Source: Salinisphaera sp002433465 | GTDB lineage: Bacteria > Pseudomonadota > Gammaproteobacteria > Nevskiales > Salinisphaeraceae | Assembly: GCF_040361435.1 (NCBI RefSeq) | Contig: NZ_APNL01000026.1 | Span: 1 to 33,683 of the forward strand | Length of the DNA stretch: 33,683 nucleotides | Direction: 5' to 3' | Part shown: piece after piece, positions 24,136 through 31,959 of the stretch | Layout of the letters: the number at the start of each line of letters is the position of its first letter | Position numbering within the stretch: the first letter of the stretch is position 1 | Notes under the pieces: generated by a model | Told to the model about the DNA's origin: nothing | Databases searched by the model: none | The model's input: the letters and a program-made list of their open reading frames with translations, nothing else | Position numbers and translations under genes: made by a program

Positions 24136-25847
24136 CGTGACGACTCATCGGAAAGACGGTGGTCGTTGGCGTCCGCACCGCGGCTGCGCAACAACTGGCC
24201 GCGATCGTCGGCACGCCGTTGGACATGGTCGCGCTTCTGGCGCTCGAGCTGTTCGAGTTCGGAGCGCTGCTGCTCGAGCTGGCTGCTCAACGTCGCGATC
24301 TGTTCCTGGGTCTGTTGGATATGCGTGTACATGCGCTGCCGGTCGCGCTCGTAGGCCTGCTGCTCCTGACGCCGGGCCGCCTCCGACTCCTGCTCCTGAC
24401 GCAGCCGCGCGGACCCCATCAACATCTCGCCGCTTGCGATATAGACATCGGCCAGCTCCGGCCCGTCATCGGCGAGCGTGAGTTCGCGCATCTGGTTCGA
24501 ATGATTGATACCGCGGGCCTTGATCACCGACAGCGCACGGTTGCGCTCGCCTTCGTCGACGCGATAGCTCACCCCCACCCACACATCCACGATGTTGGCC
24601 AGATGGCTTTCCATGTCGACCACAAATGTCTGCTCCGAGGACAGCGCGGTGAGATAGAGCGTGATTCCGCTCGCCTTGGCCAGATCCAGCAGCCGGTCCG
24701 AAACATCCACGGCCATGTCCAGGCCACCGGACTTCACCAGGGCCGAAATGGGGTCGATGACCACGTGGTCGGGTGCGAACTCGCGGATCGCGTGATGGAT
24801 ATCGATATAGTGGGCTTCCGCGCTGGTGGCCCCGGCAAGCACCCCGTGCATCTGCAGCAGACCGCTCTCCACGTACGGCCGCAGATCGATGCTGACCGAC
24901 TTGAGATCCTCGACGATCTGCTCGCCGGCTTCATCGAAGCTGATATAGAGAACGCGCTCGCCTTTTTTGGCCATCTGGCGGGCAAAACAGGCGGCGAGGC
25001 TGGTTTTGGCCGCCCCCGGCGGGCCCGACACAAGCACGCTGCTGCCGCGGATCAGCCCGCCTCGAAGCATGGTGTCGAGCCGCTCGATACCGCTGGCGAT
25101 ACGCTCTTCGAAAACCTTGGCGGTCAGCGGATGATTTTCCCGCTCGGCCACCAGTACGCCGCTGTTGCGAATCACGAACGGCATCTCGGCGCCGCTGCTT
25201 TCACCGCCGCGCAGTTTCACCACGCGCAGGGTGCGCGCGAACGTGCGCTTGTGCGGAATGTTGCGCAGACGAATCACGCAGTCGGCGACGTAGGGCATGT
25301 CGCGAAAATGGGTCGTGCCCGTGCTGTCGTACTCGTCGAGCTTGGCGGTCATGATCACCGCAACGCCGCAGTCGGTAAGCCAATGCTTGAGGCGAAACAG
25401 CTCGCGCATCGCCGCGACGCGATCGCCCAGCGTACCCAGCAGCGCGTCGAGGCCGTCGATCAGTACCCAACGCGCGCCGGTCTGCTGGATCTTGGCCTGG
25501 ATCGACGCCAGCAGCCCGGAAATATCGAATGCTCCGGCGTTCTGGAACTCGTCCTCGACCCGCGCCGACATCAGGTGAATACTGTCGGCCGCTGCCTCGG
25601 CGAAGCCCCACTCGAAAGACAAGTGATTCTCGATCAGCTCGTCAGGGCCTTCTTCGAAGCCCACCACGATTCCAGGCCGTCCCGCATGGGCGTTGTGAAC
25701 CAGTATTTCCAACGCGAGCACGGTCTTGCCCACGCCGGTGCCGCCATACACCAGGGTCAAACGACGGTCGGGCAGGCCGCCACCGAGCAGGGCATCCAGC
25801 CCCTCTACCCCGGTCGGCAAACGGGACGTGGCAGACACTTCTGGCAT
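24132..25847 (-). CDS. KaiC-like double-domain ATPase with C-terminal coiled coil
   Basis: A 571-residue KaiC homolog with two RecA-like domains. Domain I: Walker A GGTGVGKT (35-42), the catalytic Glu pair FEE (65-66), Walker B VLIDGLDAL (128-136). Domain II: Walker A GPPGAAKT (275-282), where Ala280 replaces the usual Gly before Lys, acidic pair D305-E306, Walker B VVIDPISAL. The segment MESHLAN (412-418) aligns with the phosphorylation stretch TDSHIST of cyanobacterial KaiC, so Thr426, Ser431 and Thr432 are Met, Ala and Asn here. Residues about 483-555 are a Gln/Glu/Arg-rich coiled coil. The ATG at 25847 was preferred over a TTG two codons earlier; AGGAATAGG precedes it. Hexamer formation is expected from the family, not shown. 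Confidence 0.93.
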   Translation of the reverse strand: MPEVSATSRLPTGVEGLDALLGGGLPDRRLTLVYGGTGVGKTVLALEILVHNAHAGRPGIVVGFEEGPDELIENHLSFEWGFAEAAADSIHLMSARVEDEFQNAGAFDISGLLASIQAKIQQTGARWVLIDGLDALLGTLGDRVAAMRELFRLKHWLTDCGVAVIMTAKLDEYDSTGTTHFRDMPYVADCVIRLRNIPHKRTFARTLRVVKLRGGESSGAEMPFVIRNSGVLVAERENHPLTAKVFEERIASGIERLDTMLRGGLIRGSSVLVSGPPGAAKTSLAACFARQMAKKGERVLYISFDEAGEQIVEDLKSVSIDLRPYVESGLLQMHGVLAGATSAEAHYIDIHHAIREFAPDHVVIDPISALVKSGGLDMAVDVSDRLLDLAKASGITLYLTALSSEQTFVVDMESHLANIVDVWVGVSYRVDEGERNRALSVIKARGINHSNQMRELTLADDGPELADVYIASGEMLMGSARLRQEQESEAARRQEQQAYERDRQRMYTHIQQTQEQIATLSSQLEQQRSELEQLERQKRDHVQRRADDRGQLLRSRGADANDHRLSDESSR

Positions 25848-25858
25848 GGACAAAGGGC

Positions 25859-27919
25859 CTATTCCTCGAGTACGGACGACGGATCGTTTGTCAGATTGCC
25901 GGTTTCACCATCCACGGGCAACAAGTCGTGGTTGTAGAGCAGCCACTCAAGATCCCCTGCTGCGAGCGGCAGGCTGTAGAGATAGCCTTGCGCCTCTTCA
26001 CAGTGCCAGTGGCGCAACCATTTGCGCTGCGCCGGCGTTTCCACGCCTTCCGCGGTCACCCGGATATCCAGGCTGCGCGCCATCGCCACGATCGTGCGCG
26101 TGATGGTCAGGTCGCCCTTTTCGGCAGGGATGCCGTCGACGAAGGACTTGTCCACTTTGAGATAGGTGATTGGAAACTGGCGTAGATAGCTCAGCGACGA
26201 GTAGCCGGTCCCGAAGTCGTCGAGCGCCACCGCCACCCCCAGGGCCTGCAGCGCATGGAGCGTGTCCAGGGTGGCGCCGGCCTGTTCCATGAGCACGGTT
26301 TCGGTTATTTCGAGCTCGAGATGACGACCCGCCAGTCCGGTCTCGTCGAGCACGGCCGCGATCTGCTCCACCAGATCAGTTTGGCGAAACTGGCGCGCGG
26401 AAAGGTTTACCGCCACGCGCAGATGATCGTAGCCCCGCTCGTGCAGGCGCTGCAGCTCATGACAAGCCTCGCGCAGTACCCACTGGCCAATTTCGACAAT
26501 GAGACCGATCTCCTCGGCAATCGGTATGAAGTCCGCGGGCGAAACCATGCCCAGTTCGGCGTTCTGCCAGCGAAGCAATGCCTCGATACCGGTCACCGCT
26601 CCCGTGTCCACATCCACGAAAGGCTGGTAGTAGACATGGAACTCGCGGCGTTCGAGCGCCCGGTGCAGGTTATTGCGCAGCTGCAGCATCCAGTGCGCGT
26701 TGGCATCCATTTCGGGGCGATAGAACACATAGCGTCCATGCCCCTGACGCTTGGCCCGATACATCGCAAGATCGGCGTTGCGCAAAAGGGTGTGCAGATC
26801 CCGACTGTCGTCGGGGTAACAGCTGATCCCGATACTGGCGGTCGTGAACACGGCCTGGTCGTTGAGCGTGAGCGGCACCCGCAGCATTTCCTGAATCCGG
26901 GTGGCCACCTGTGCCGCATCCTCCGGTCTGGCGATCGAATCGAGCAGAATGACGAATTCATCACCGCCCTGACGCGCGACCACATCGCTGGCGCCCACCG
27001 CGGCGCGCAGGCGTTCTGCCACATGGCACAGCAGCTCGTCGCCAACCGCATGGCCCAGCGAGTCGTTGACCGCCTTGAAGCCGTCAAGGTCGAGAAACAT
27101 CAGCGCCAGATGGCGCCCGTCGCGTTCGACTTCGATACGCGCCAGCTCGGCACGTTTTTCGATCAGCGTTCGGTTGGCCAGCCCGGTCAGCGTATCGTAA
27201 TGGGCCAGATAATCGATGCGCGCCTCGTAGGCCTCCTTCACGGACAGGTCGCGAAAGATCACCACGAATCGGGCCGTATCCTCACCGCTGCCCGGCAGCA
27301 GCGCCGTGATCTTGACGTATGCGGGATACGGTTCACCGTCGCGACGCCGACAGCGCACCTCGCCACTCCATCGCTGGCCAGGCTCGAGCCGTTCGACCAG
27401 ACCGCGCGCGAACGCCTGCGCCTCGTCTGTTTCGCCAAGCTGGATGGGTGCGCCCAACGCCTCGACATCGTCGTAGCCGGTGATCCGGCTGTAGGCCGGG
27501 TTCAGCGCACGAATGCGTGCCTCGGCGTCGAGCAGAACCGCCGCCTCCTCGATGTGATCCAGCGCCGCCTGGGCGATGCCCGCACCGTCTGCGAGCGTCA
27601 CGCTCGAACGCAGCACCAGGCTCGCGATTTGACCATGGGCGGGATGATCGAACACATGCCCGGCCATCTGTGCGCTGAACACGAAGCCGTCGTGATGCCG
27701 CAACATCACGTCGACCGCCGTGCATGCATCGCCGGTCATGCGGGAAAGCGTGTCGCCGGCGCGTTGCAACCACTCCTCGCCGGCCACTTCTGCCAGCTGT
27801 TGACGCGTTCGCCCCAGCAAGCGGCAGGCCGAGTCGTTGGCCTCGATAATCTCACCGGCCATCTTCGCGAGCACGAGCGCAGCCGGGCTGTGCCCGGCGA
27901 GATAATGAAAATCGCTCAT
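25859..27919 (-). CDS. PAS-GGDEF-EAL c-di-GMP turnover protein
   Basis: A 686-residue soluble signalling protein. Two PAS-like regions (about 5-110 and 115-228) are followed by a GGDEF domain with intact GGDEF (318-322) and an EAL domain with EALLRW (446-451), NLSARQF, ELEITET, ALDDFGTGYSS, KVDKSFV and AEGVET. Both synthesis and breakdown of c-di-GMP look catalytically possible. The inhibitory I-site RxxD is GASD (309-312), so product inhibition is probably lost. There is no transmembrane segment. The ATG at 27919 has GGGGAG only 3 nt upstream; starts at 27943 or 27997 are alternatives without better sites. Its stop is 11 bp from the kaiC-like ATG. Confidence 0.92.
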   Translation of the reverse strand: MSDFHYLAGHSPAALVLAKMAGEIIEANDSACRLLGRTRQQLAEVAGEEWLQRAGDTLSRMTGDACTAVDVMLRHHDGFVFSAQMAGHVFDHPAHGQIASLVLRSSVTLADGAGIAQAALDHIEEAAVLLDAEARIRALNPAYSRITGYDDVEALGAPIQLGETDEAQAFARGLVERLEPGQRWSGEVRCRRRDGEPYPAYVKITALLPGSGEDTARFVVIFRDLSVKEAYEARIDYLAHYDTLTGLANRTLIEKRAELARIEVERDGRHLALMFLDLDGFKAVNDSLGHAVGDELLCHVAERLRAAVGASDVVARQGGDEFVILLDSIARPEDAAQVATRIQEMLRVPLTLNDQAVFTTASIGISCYPDDSRDLHTLLRNADLAMYRAKRQGHGRYVFYRPEMDANAHWMLQLRNNLHRALERREFHVYYQPFVDVDTGAVTGIEALLRWQNAELGMVSPADFIPIAEEIGLIVEIGQWVLREACHELQRLHERGYDHLRVAVNLSARQFRQTDLVEQIAAVLDETGLAGRHLELEITETVLMEQAGATLDTLHALQALGVAVALDDFGTGYSSLSYLRQFPITYLKVDKSFVDGIPAEKGDLTITRTIVAMARSLDIRVTAEGVETPAQRKWLRHWHCEEAQGYLYSLPLAAGDLEWLLYNHDLLPVDGETGNLTNDPSSVLEE

Positions 27920-28146
27920 GCGCTCCCCGCTCAGCTGTCGCATAGAATGTCGGTCGCAGCGGGTCGTTGCCGGTACCGCCTTTATCTGCCTTCCCATGCG
28001 CCCGGCGTCGAGCCCGACGTAGGCCGGCTTGTTTTAAAAACAGCTTACTCGCGTTGTAACGATCCCGGCTACGCCGATCGGATCAACCCGGCATCAGAAT
28101 CTTCTGTCTGGGTTGCTAACACGCCCATACGCAAGCGTTGGCGCCG

Positions 28147-28174
28147 CGTCCAGCGGCCGCCAAGCCGCTGGACG
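28147..28174. other. 11-bp perfect hairpin
   Basis: CGTCCAGCGGC pairs with GCCGCTGGACG around CGCCAA. No T-run follows. It may terminate or stabilise the idh transcript, or be part of the Kai operon leader. Confidence 0.45.
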
Positions 28175-28200
28175 GAACCACGGGCAGGCGGCGTCGTCTA

Positions 28201-28258
28201 TTTTCGATGGTGTAGAGAACAGCCGACGCAGCCGGCTGTTCTCGTGCCGGGCTAACAG
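28201..28258 (+). repeat. REP-like palindromic element, copy 2
   Basis: A 9-bp perfect stem (GAACAGCCG with CGGCTGTTC, 28217-28241) with left flank TTTTCGATGG and right flank CGTGCCGGGCTAACAG. Flanks and spacing match the element at 20377-20433 in the same orientation, while the stem varies with compensating changes. Confidence 0.55.
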
Positions 28259-28339
28259 GCCCGAACCGATTGCAGCCGGTGCCGCGTGAGCGTAACGCCA
28301 GCCAGCCACAGCGGCGTACCGGCACCGGCCGCGGCGCGA

Positions 28340-29353
28340 TTATCCGAGCCGTTCAATCACCGCATCGGTAAAGCGCTCGGTGGTGGCATTGCCGCCCAGG
28401 TCGGGCGTGACGCGATCGTGCTCGGCAACCACCGAGCGCACGGCGCGGCGCAGCCGGTTGGCGTTCTCGGCCTGGTCTACGTGTTCGAGCATGAGCGCGG
28501 CGGCGAGAATGACGGACGTCGGATTGGCAATACCCTTCCCCGCGATATCCGGCGCACTGCCGTGCACGGCTTCGAACATGGCACAGGTTTCACCGATATT
28601 CGCGCCGGGCGCGAGCCCGAGCCCGCCGATCAGACCGGCACACAGGTCGGAGAGAATATCGCCGAACAGATTGGTGGTGACGATGACGTCGAAGCGCTCG
28701 GGGTGCATGACCAACTTCATCGCACAGGCGTCGACGATCACCTCGTCGTGTTCGATATCGTCGTATTCCTCCGATATCTGGCGCCCCACCTCCAGAAACA
28801 GCCCGGAGGTCGATTTCATGATGTTGGCCTTGTGCGCCAGCGTGACCTTGCGACGGCCGCGCGCCCGCGCCATATCGAAGGCGAAGCGAATGATGCGCTC
28901 GCATTCGGAGCGGGTGATCACCGACAGCGCCTCGGCACGGTTGCCGTCTTCCGAGACCTTCTGGCCCTGACCGGAATACATGCCGCCGGTGTTCTCGCGC
29001 ACGGTGATGATATCGAGGTTGTTGTAGCGCGACTGCGTACCGGGCATCGACAGCGTGGGCCGAACGTTGGCATACAGGTCGAAATGCTTGCGCATGGCCA
29101 CATTGACCGAGCGATAGCCCTTGCCGGAGGGGGTGGTGACCGGGCCCTTGAGCACCAGGCCGGTGCGTTCGATCGATTTCAGCGCCGACTCCGGCATCAC
29201 GTCGGACTCGCCCGCGTCGAGCGCCGCCTGGCCCACGATGACTTCCTCGTACTCGAACCCGGTATCCAGGCGGTCGAGTACCCGCAGCGCGGCATTGACG
29301 ATATCCGGGCCGATACCGTCGCCCTTGATGACTGTGACCGGCGTTTTGCTCAT
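28340..29353 (-). CDS. NAD-type isocitrate dehydrogenase
   Basis: A 337-residue member of the isocitrate/isopropylmalate dehydrogenase family. The substrate loop RSVNVAMRK has Ser82, Asn84 and Arg88, as in isocitrate dehydrogenases rather than LeuB. Arg98 (ANVRP), Tyr126, Lys175, Asp232 and Asp236 fit the active site. The cofactor region HGSAPDI (264-270) has Asp and Ile where NADP enzymes have Lys and Tyr, pointing to NAD. It would convert isocitrate to 2-oxoglutarate in the TCA cycle. The ATG at 29353 has AGAGGA six bases upstream and gives the usual length; an ATG-less extension upstream was rejected. Homoisocitrate or isopropylmalate activity is less likely. Confidence 0.87.
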   Translation of the reverse strand: MSKTPVTVIKGDGIGPDIVNAALRVLDRLDTGFEYEEVIVGQAALDAGESDVMPESALKSIERTGLVLKGPVTTPSGKGYRSVNVAMRKHFDLYANVRPTLSMPGTQSRYNNLDIITVRENTGGMYSGQGQKVSEDGNRAEALSVITRSECERIIRFAFDMARARGRRKVTLAHKANIMKSTSGLFLEVGRQISEEYDDIEHDEVIVDACAMKLVMHPERFDVIVTTNLFGDILSDLCAGLIGGLGLAPGANIGETCAMFEAVHGSAPDIAGKGIANPTSVILAAALMLEHVDQAENANRLRRAVRSVVAEHDRVTPDLGGNATTERFTDAVIERLG

Positions 29354-29491
29354 GGCGAATCCTCTAAGCTTGGAAAATATCGGGGCGCGGCCCATAGCTG
29401 TGGACTCGGGCTCCTGCTGACCTCATCCTAGCACCGCATCGCCGTCGGGCACGGCCACGTAATGACTGGCACCCGTACGCAGCGCGCGGCA

Positions 29492-29527
29492 GAATTGCGT
29501 CGTATGGCGCGCCACGGCGCGCAATTC
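29492..29527. other. Inverted repeat upstream of the L,D-transpeptidase gene
   Basis: GAATTGCG and CGCAATTC (8 bp each) are 20 bp apart and enclose the palindrome GGCGCGCC. It lies 22 bp before the start at 29549, in the divergent region shared with idh, so it may be an operator or a leader hairpin. Confidence 0.35.
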
Positions 29528-29548
29528 GATTACCAACACGAGCCGACC

Positions 29549-30076
29549 ATGCGCTTGAACGCGACTTCTCATATTCGTCTGCTGCTTTGTACGCTCGTGC
29601 TGCTCGCGCTCGTGGCGCCGGCCGTGGCCCTGGCCCAGGACGAATTCGACGACGACTTCAAACCGCCGGTCGATCTGGTGGTGGTCATGAAGGCCAACCG
29701 GGTGATGTATCTCTACGCCAACGGCGAGATGGTCGAGCAGTTCCCCATCGCCCTCGGCAAGAACCCGATCGGCACCAAGCGCAAGCGCGGCGACAACCGC
29801 ACGCCCGAAGGGCTGTATTACCTGGACTGGCGCAATCCGGACAGCATCTTTCACCGCTCGATCCATATCTCCTACCCGAACGCGCGCGATCGCGAGGACG
29901 CCGACGCCCGCGGCGTGGACCCCGGCGATCTGATCATGATCCACGGCCAGCCGGACTATGACGATCGCGAGCGCGAAGGCGACTGGACCAACGGCTGTAT
30001 CGCCGTATCCAATCAGGCGATCGATACGATCTGGGACCGCGTCTACGACGGCACCCGTATTCATATCTATCCGTAG
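29549..30076 (+). CDS. L,D-transpeptidase family protein (YkuD domain)
   Basis: A 175-residue exported protein. The signal peptide is about residues 1-29 (hydrophobic LLLCTLVLLALVAPAVALA, cleavage after ALA). The YkuD domain follows: VVVMKANRVMYLYANGE, GKNPIGTKRKRGDNRTPEG, and the active-site region with His132 (IHGQ) and Cys150 in DWTNGCIAV. Such enzymes form 3-3 crosslinks in peptidoglycan or attach proteins to it; the DWTxGCIA form is seen in the ErfK/YafK-like group. The frame opens earlier, but the start at 29549 gives a proper signal peptide. The CDF-like gene follows after 40 bp. Confidence 0.9.
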   Translation: MRLNATSHIRLLLCTLVLLALVAPAVALAQDEFDDDFKPPVDLVVVMKANRVMYLYANGEMVEQFPIALGKNPIGTKRKRGDNRTPEGLYYLDWRNPDSIFHRSIHISYPNARDREDADARGVDPGDLIMIHGQPDYDDREREGDWTNGCIAVSNQAIDTIWDRVYDGTRIHIYP

Positions 30077-30116
30077 CCGGATTGAACGCGCTGGTCGATC
30101 CCGCCCGCAGCCACGC

Positions 30117-31100
30117 ATGACCCCGCATCAGCCGCGCACGCCGAGCAGCCTGCCCGCGCACAAGCACCGGGCACTGCAACGCGCCCTGCGTATCGAATGG
30201 CTGACCCTGATACTGCGTATCAGCGTGGTCGCCGCGCTCTACGCGGCCTTGGGCACGGCCCAGGCGCTGACCGCGATCTGGCTGAAAAGCCTGTGGGCGC
30301 TGTTGCCACCGCTCGCTTTTATTGTCGCCTGCCGAGTCGAGAACCTGCGGCCGACGCCACGCTTTCCCTACGGTTTCTATCGTGCCGGCACCATTGCATT
30401 CCTGAGCGGCGCCCTGGCCCTTTCGGCGATGGGCCTGTATCTGCTTTATGTCGCGCTGCGCGGCCTGATCGTGCTCAAGCATCCGGCATTAGGCACGCTT
30501 TGGTCACAGCCATTGCTGGACTGGCCGGGCTGGCCGGTACTCGCCGCACTGGCCTACAGCCTGCTTGTGCCGATCATCGCCGGACGTTCGCGCCAGCGCC
30601 TGGCGATCGACCTGCACGACAAGGGCCTCTACGCCGACGCCACCATGGGCCGCGCAAGCTGGCTGGCCGGGGGTGCCGCCATCGTCGGCGTACTCGGCAT
30701 CGGGCTGGGGCTGTGGTGGGCCGACTTTATCGCCACCCTGGCGATCGGCGCCGATATCCTGCGCCATGGCGCGCGCCATCTTTACACTGCGGTATGCGAC
30801 CTCATCGACGAGGTGCCGCGCGAACTCGGCAGCAGCCGGGTCGACCCGCTCGGCGGACGGATTCGGGATCGGCTTACCCGCCTGGCCTGGGTCAGCGATG
30901 CCCGCGTGCGGCTACGAGAAGAAGGCCGGCGTCTGACCGGTATTGCCTTCGTCTGCCCGCACGCGGATACGCCGTCGCTGGTCGCCCAGCTGGCCGAGGC
31001 GAGGGCCGATATCGAAGCCATGGACTGGCGCCTGCTCGATTTCGAACTGGTGCCGGTCACCAGCGCACGCTGTGCGGATGCGATACGCACACCGCGCTGA
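30117..31100 (+). CDS. CDF-like membrane protein lacking metal ligands
   Basis: A 327-residue protein with about five or six transmembrane helices (roughly 25-215) and a soluble C-terminal domain, the cation diffusion facilitator layout. RFPYGFYRAGTIAFLSG corresponds to the conserved FRYGYYRAE region, and LHDKGLYADATMGRASWLAGG to the helix 5 ADALHSRTD stretch. The His and Asp that bind Zn or Fe in helix 5 are Met and Ser here, and helix 2 (WLKSLWALLPPLAF) has no Asp pair. Ordinary metal transport is therefore doubtful. The ATG at 30117 was chosen because upstream residues overlap the previous gene and show no homology. Confidence 0.78.
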   Translation: MTPHQPRTPSSLPAHKHRALQRALRIEWLTLILRISVVAALYAALGTAQALTAIWLKSLWALLPPLAFIVACRVENLRPTPRFPYGFYRAGTIAFLSGALALSAMGLYLLYVALRGLIVLKHPALGTLWSQPLLDWPGWPVLAALAYSLLVPIIAGRSRQRLAIDLHDKGLYADATMGRASWLAGGAAIVGVLGIGLGLWWADFIATLAIGADILRHGARHLYTAVCDLIDEVPRELGSSRVDPLGGRIRDRLTRLAWVSDARVRLREEGRRLTGIAFVCPHADTPSLVAQLAEARADIEAMDWRLLDFELVPVTSARCADAIRTPR

Positions 31101-31443
31101 GGCCGCGGCGGCTCGGGCAGCTCTGCACAACCTGTGACGGTCGCGCCGTGTACTTTGCGCGTGATTGACAGACAAGTGAGAGCGTAGCGTGCCCAAGCCC
31201 ATAAGCAAGTTGCACGGTAGCGAACACTGAGGCCGATCAAGCGCGCGCAAAGCCCTGGCCGCTCAGCGGTTCTGACCTGCCAATAAGGCAGACGCTGGAC
31301 CTGGGCGCCTTGCCGCAGCATCTGTGCGGACTCGAACGCGACCCGCGAGAGGTTATGCGCAAGCTTGCCTCGGTAACCCGCGGCGCTCGTGCAGACCGGT
31401 CGCGGGCGCTATCATGCGCATCGTTTTGCTCAAGGAATTTGGC
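31101..31443. other. 343-bp intergenic region without a supported gene
   Basis: It separates the CDF-like gene from the JAMM gene. A TTGACA hexamer occurs near 31167 on the plus strand but no -10 follows at normal spacing. A small CTGCC/GGCAG hairpin occurs near 31278. Open frames here show no recognisable protein. Confidence 0.55.
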
Positions 31444-31854
31444 GTGCCCCCTGTAAAGATGAGTCGGATGCTGGCCACCCGCCTGCTCTTCGAAGCCCAG
31501 AAACAGCCGGATGCCGAGGTGTGCGGCTTTCTCAGCCAGCGCGACGGCATACCCTATGAAATCTACCCGGTCGCCAACGTCGCGGCCGACCCGGCACGGC
31601 GTTTCGAGATGGACCCGGCCGGCCAGATCGCCGCGCTTAGAAACATGCGCGATCGCGGCGAGGACATGCTGGCAATCTACCATTCCCACCCCAGCGCGCC
31701 GCCCGAGCCCTCGGTCCACGACGTGGAAGGCCTGGGCTACCCGGAGGCGCTGTATCTGATCATCTCGCTTAACATCAAGGGCGTGCTGGAAATGCGCGCC
31801 TGGCAGCGCGAAGACGATGCCATGCACGAGCGCGTGCTCACGATTCTGGACTGA
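31444..31854 (+). CDS. JAMM/MPN domain metalloprotease-like protein
   Basis: A 136-residue stand-alone JAMM (Mov34/MPN/PAD-1, M67) protein. The zinc motif is complete: Glu25 (EVCGFL) and HSHPSAPPEPSVHD with His80, His82, Ser90 and Asp93. Bacterial members cut isopeptide-like or carrier-protein ends, for example from ThiS-like sulfur carriers, but no such partner is nearby. The start is GTG at 31444, with AAGGA eight bases before it; ATG codons at 31414 or 31459 are alternatives without a good site. proS follows after 105 bp. Confidence 0.85.
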   Translation: MPPVKMSRMLATRLLFEAQKQPDAEVCGFLSQRDGIPYEIYPVANVAADPARRFEMDPAGQIAALRNMRDRGEDMLAIYHSHPSAPPEPSVHDVEGLGYPEALYLIISLNIKGVLEMRAWQREDDAMHERVLTILD

Positions 31855-31913
31855 TCGACAAGCCGAACGCGCCGCCCCGCTTTAAGCTGTCGGTCAGCCG
31901 CCGCGCTTTTTTG

Positions 31914-31919
31914 TAGAAT
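31914..31919 (+). promoter_or_regulatory. Candidate -10 element of proS
   Basis: TAGAAT, the same hexamer as before hemA, lies 40 bp before the proS start, just after a T-run that may end JAMM gene transcription. No clear -35 was found. Confidence 0.4.
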
Positions 31920-31959
31920 CGCGGGCTGATTCGCTCATCGACCCAACCGGCCTTCGCCC

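Larger units (their letters stand above)
27920..28339. other. Intergenic region upstream of the Kai/c-di-GMP operon with several hairpins
   Basis: About 420 bp without a supported gene. It contains a hairpin at 28085-28114 (AACCC...GGGTT around CAGAA/TTCTG), an 11-bp perfect stem at 28147-28174 and the palindromic element at 28201-28258. A weak promoter-like pair, TTACAA-N17-TAAAAC, lies near 28030-28060 on the minus strand. It probably holds the idh 3' end and the operon leader. Confidence 0.5.

Noticed and set aside
24159..28255. Two long plus-strand frames (592 and 666 codons) opposite the Kai operon
   Set aside because: They are antisense shadows of the KaiC-like and GGDEF-EAL genes; no domain is recognisable.
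28340..29353. leuB (isopropylmalate dehydrogenase)
   Set aside because: The substrate loop has Ser-x-Asn-x3-Arg as in isocitrate dehydrogenases, and no other leucine genes are nearby.
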